From the NCBI GenBank assembly GCA_020720045.1, contig DYPH01000065.1, positions 1 to 34,135 of the forward strand: DNA of 34,135 nt. The letters are read 5' to 3'. The stretch's first letter is position 1; every line of letters starts with the position of its first letter. This DNA is from Sorangium cellulosum (GTDB taxonomy: Bacteria > Myxococcota_A > Polyangia > Polyangiales > Polyangiaceae). Shown piece after piece: positions 32,031 through 34,135 of the stretch. The translations under genes and the position numbers were made by a program. The notes beneath the pieces were generated by a model. The model was not told the origin of the DNA and made no database searches. It saw only the letters and a list, made by a program, of their open reading frames with translations.

Positions 32031-33374
32031 TTACCCTTCAGAGATGATGCGTTCGACGGTCCGCGTCGACATCGTCCCGGCGATCACCTCTGGATCGGCC
32101 AGCAGGCGCTTGTGAAGCGGGATATTTGTACGAATTCCGCCAATGAGAAATTCGTCGAGGGCGCGGCGCATTCGGACGATCGCTTCCGCCCGCGTCGGCG
32201 CGTGGACGATGAGCTTGGCGAGCATGGAGTCGTAGTGGCTCGGGACGGTGAAACCGCCGTAAACGCCCGAATCGACGCGCACGCCAGCGCCGCCGGGGGT
32301 GAAGTACTCGGTGATAAGTCCAGGCCACGGCGCGAAGGTCTTTGGGTCTTCCGCGTTAATTCGGCACTCGATCGCGTGGCCGCGGAAGCTCCAGGAACGG
32401 GTGTCCGGAATATCGAGTTTTTCGCCGGCGGCGGCCCGAATTTGCAACGCGACAAGGTCGAGCCCGGTCACCATTTCGGTGACGGTGTGCTCGACTTGCA
32501 CGCGCGTATTCATCTCGAGGAAGAACAGCTCACCGTGCTCGTCCATGATGAATTCGAGGGTCCCGAGCGACGTGTAGCCGGTCTCGCGAATCGCCGTTCG
32601 AATGCGCTCGCCAATCGCCTGGCGCTTCTCGGCGCCGAGGGCGGGGCTCGGCGCCTCTTCCATCACTTTTTGGTGGCGCCGCTGGAGGGAGCACTCGCGC
32701 TCGCCGAGCGTCCAGATGCCGCCGTGCTTGTCTGCAAGTACCTGGAATTCGATGTGTTTCGGGCGCTCGATGAAGCGCTCAAGGTACACGTCCGGGTTCT
32801 TGAAGCCGGCTTCTGCTTCGTGGGTCGCCTGGCTGAATGCCGCGGCGACCTCGTCGGTCGTTCGCACGATGCGCATGCCGCGCCCGCCGCCGCCCCCGGA
32901 AGCCTTTAGAATTACGGGGAATCCGACGCGGTTCGCCTCTTCGACGGCGTGTGCCGCGTCCCTCAGAACCGCGCTCCCGGTGAGCAACGGGAGGCCGAAG
33001 CGTGCTGCGTTTTCCCGCGAGCGAACCTTGTCGCCCCACGCATGCATCGACTCGGGAGACGGGCCGATGAACGTGAGCCCGCACTTACCGCACAGGCTCG
33101 CAAACTCGGAATTTTCCGAGAGAAACCCGTAGCCGGGGTGGATTGCATCGGCGCCGGTGATTTCCGCGGCGGAGATGATCGCCGGGATGTGCAGGTAGCT
33201 TCGGCGGCCGTCGGCGGGGCCGATGCAGACCGCCTCGTCGGCAAACCGCACGTGGAGGGCGCGCTCGTCGGCGGTCGAGTGGACGGCGACGGTGGCGATG
33301 CCGAGTTCGCGGCAGGCACGCATGATGCGCAGTGCGATCTCGCCACGATTTGCGATGAGGATTTTCTTGAACAT
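32031..33374 (-). CDS. accC: acetyl-CoA carboxylase, biotin carboxylase subunit AccC
   Basis: AccC carboxylates the biotin on AccB in an ATP-dependent reaction, the first step of fatty acid synthesis. The 447-residue product has the family start [17 protein letters not shown] and IHPGYGFLSEN (about 79-89). The ATP-grasp Gly-rich loop is KASGGGGGRGMRIV (about 157-170). RHIEFQVLADK-type KHIEFQVLADKHG, ECSLQRRHQKVMEEAPSP and EMNTRVQVEHTVTEM are also present. Length is normal. Its ATG overlaps the accB stop (TGATG). The usual neighbour arrangement is kept. Confidence 0.97.
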   Translation of the reverse strand: MFKKILIANRGEIALRIMRACRELGIATVAVHSTADERALHVRFADEAVCIGPADGRRSYLHIPAIISAAEITGADAIHPGYGFLSENSEFASLCGKCGLTFIGPSPESMHAWGDKVRSRENAARFGLPLLTGSAVLRDAAHAVEEANRVGFPVILKASGGGGGRGMRIVRTTDEVAAAFSQATHEAEAGFKNPDVYLERFIERPKHIEFQVLADKHGGIWTLGERECSLQRRHQKVMEEAPSPALGAEKRQAIGERIRTAIRETGYTSLGTLEFIMDEHGELFFLEMNTRVQVEHTVTEMVTGLDLVALQIRAAAGEKLDIPDTRSWSFRGHAIECRINAEDPKTFAPWPGLITEYFTPGGAGVRVDSGVYGGFTVPSHYDSMLAKLIVHAPTRAEAIVRMRRALDEFLIGGIRTNIPLHKRLLADPEVIAGTMSTRTVERIISEG

Positions 33375-33817
33375 CAGCTCTTCTTGATGCGGAAGAGCTT
33401 TTGTCCGAACTCAACAGGCTTGCCGTTTTCCGCATAGATCGCGGTGACGACGCCTCCGAACTCGGCCTCGATTTCGTTCATCAATTTCATCGCTTCAACG
33501 ATGCAAAGCGTCTGGCCGACTTTGACGCTGGCGCCGACTTCGATAAACGGGGGAACGTCCGGTCCCGCGGCACGGTAGAAGGTACCGACAAATGGGGAAG
33601 TGACGTCGGTTCCGCCGTCGTCGGCAATAGCGGCTTCCGTTGCCTTTGCGGCGCCGGGGGCGGTGTGGAGAACCGAGGCGATCGGCGCGGCCGCAACGGC
33701 GACGCCTCCGCGGACGATGCGAATCCGCACCCCCGCCTCTTCGTGTTCGAACTCGGCGACGTTTTCTTCGGCGAGGACCGCGAGAAGCGATTTGAGTTTG
33801 TCCGTGTCGACGTTCAC
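33374..33817 (-). CDS. accB: acetyl-CoA carboxylase biotin carboxyl carrier protein AccB
   Basis: AccB carries the biotin that shuttles CO2 between AccC and the carboxyltransferase. The 147-residue product has an N-terminal helix region (about 1-38), a flexible Ala/Pro linker and the biotinyl domain (about 70-147) with Lys111 in the canonical [10 protein letters not shown]. The GTG at 33817 is preceded by AAGGAG five bases upstream. It is followed by accC with overlapping stop and start. The 5' region contains palindromes and the structured element at 33871-33978. Confidence 0.95.
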   Translation of the reverse strand: MNVDTDKLKSLLAVLAEENVAEFEHEEAGVRIRIVRGGVAVAAAPIASVLHTAPGAAKATEAAIADDGGTDVTSPFVGTFYRAAGPDVPPFIEVGASVKVGQTLCIVEAMKLMNEIEAEFGGVVTAIYAENGKPVEFGQKLFRIKKS

Positions 33818-33847
33818 GAGGACTCCTTACGTAAGCGACAGTGCTGA

Positions 33848-33859
33848 CGGGCATGCCCG
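33848..33859. promoter_or_regulatory. 12-bp palindrome upstream of accB
   Basis: CGGGCATGCCCG is a perfect palindrome 31 bases before the accB start. A second palindrome, TTACGTAA (33827-33834), overlaps the edge of the accB ribosome binding site. Either could be an operator for a fatty acid synthesis regulator. No known consensus is matched with confidence. Confidence 0.3.
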
Positions 33860-33870
33860 ATCATGGGAGT

Positions 33871-33978
33871 TTGGGTGCGGTAGCTTGTTGAAATTCTTTG
33901 TGAAACGCCGGAAGGCGTCACAAAGTCGCCGCACCCAAGGCACCGAATGCCGGCGCAAGCTAGGCCGGTCGCGGTGCC
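33871..33978 (+). ncRNA. structured element: nested hairpins with a pseudoknot
   Basis: Hairpin A has an outer 10-bp stem (33871-33880 with 33929-33938) and an inner 7-bp stem (33896-33902 with 33919-33925). The terminal stem ACGCC-GGAA-GGCGT (33905-33918) is closed by a GNRA-type loop. Directly adjoining, hairpin B has a 7-bp stem GGCACCG (33939-33945) with CGGTGCC (33972-33978) and an inner 5-bp stem (33950-33954 with 33964-33968). The bulge of A (TAGCTTG, 33881-33887) is perfectly complementary to the loop of B (CAAGCTA, 33956-33962), giving a pseudoknot. A third hairpin (33994-34019) follows. The GNRA loop favours the + strand, but it could be the accB leader on the minus strand. No known RNA family was recognised. 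Confidence 0.5.
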
Positions 33979-34135
33979 TCACACAAGCGTGAAGCGGCTG
34001 CGTAAAAAACTCGCACCGCGATCGATTCCTCCGCTGGACGACCGGGCATCGCTCGGCGAACACGCGTTTCCGATAGACGCAGCGCTAGGTAGCTGCTCGG
34101 AATTGCAATTTACACGGGATGTGATCAAAGCAATG
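33979..34135. other. right flank without a convincing gene
   Basis: No protein-coding signal is convincing here. GCGG-c-TGCG (33994-34002) pairs with CGCA-CCGC (34012-34019) around an A-rich loop. Smaller hairpins are possible at 34042-34056 (CCGgGC with GCtCGG) and 34064-34080 (GCGT with ACGC). The region may continue the structured element to its left. Together with 33818-33978 it makes 318 bases with no supported gene. Confidence 0.4.

Noticed and set aside
33871-33938. Retron msr-msd (TAGC beside an inverted repeat pair)
   Set aside because: The inverted repeats enclose under 50 bases, too short for msr plus msd, and no reverse transcriptase gene is in the window.
33827-34063. 78-codon minus-strand ORF in the right flank
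   Set aside because: It runs through the perfect hairpins, has an Arg/His/Phe composition unlike its neighbours, and overlaps the accB ribosome binding site region.
1-34135. CRISPR arrays, tRNA or rRNA genes, insertion sequences
   Set aside because: No regularly spaced repeats, no cloverleaf or rRNA-like sequence and no transposase ORFs or terminal inverted repeats were found on reading.

Overview
The window is about 34 kb of GC-rich chromosome. It looks like a myxobacterium or other Myxococcota: high GC, many small Cys-anchored lipoproteins, a single-domain protein resembling the myxobacterial PilZ-like paralogous family, a hybrid histidine kinase, and a complete type II secretion (T2SS) operon. 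This assignment is inference from gene content. No rRNA, tRNA, CRISPR array or insertion sequence was recognised.

Layout. (1) 1-286: left flank with a 25-bp direct repeat and a good candidate sigma-54 promoter. (2) 287-15919 (+): one tightly packed operon of T2SS genes gspC, a small membrane protein, gspD, gspE, gspF, a GspG-like protein without a cleavage motif, gspG, gspH, gspI, gspJ, gspK, gspL, gspM and gspN, ending with a BtpA-family TIM-barrel gene. Many junctions are ATGA overlaps. No prepilin peptidase (gspO) is present. (3) 15916-16482 (-): PilZ-like protein, divergent from lon (16750-19146, +), which ends in a strong terminator. (4) 24106-19226 (-): two lipoproteins, a rhomboid-fold membrane protein lacking the catalytic residues, glutamate racemase (murI) and a hybrid histidine kinase. 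(5) 24259-27575 (+): tolQ, tolR, a TolA/TonB-like protein and tolB, ending in a bidirectional hairpin; no pal is visible. (6) 27646-28965 (-): a lipoprotein esterase and a CusF-like copper-binding lipoprotein, then a + strand PPP-type phosphatase (29025-30068). (7) 31884-30088 (-): three related small lipoproteins interleaved with a di-iron ferritin-like protein. (8) 33817-32031 (-): accB-accC, ending in a textbook terminator. (9) 33818-34135: no convincing gene, but a striking nested hairpin and pseudoknot element.

How the genes work together. The T2SS operon encodes the secretin, inner-membrane platform, ATPase and pseudopilus for exporting folded periplasmic proteins. Tol genes maintain the envelope, murI supplies D-glutamate, and accBC supplies malonyl-CoA. 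The most unusual items are the uncleavable GspG-like paralogue and other oddities of the T2SS (Ala at the prepilin -1 position in three pseudopilins, an enlarged GspF, shared Lys/Asp tails), the ferritin-like/paralogous-lipoprotein cassette at 30088-31884, and the pseudoknotted element at 33871-33978. Start sites, sites inferred from short motifs, and functions of the unnamed lipoproteins are the least certain parts.
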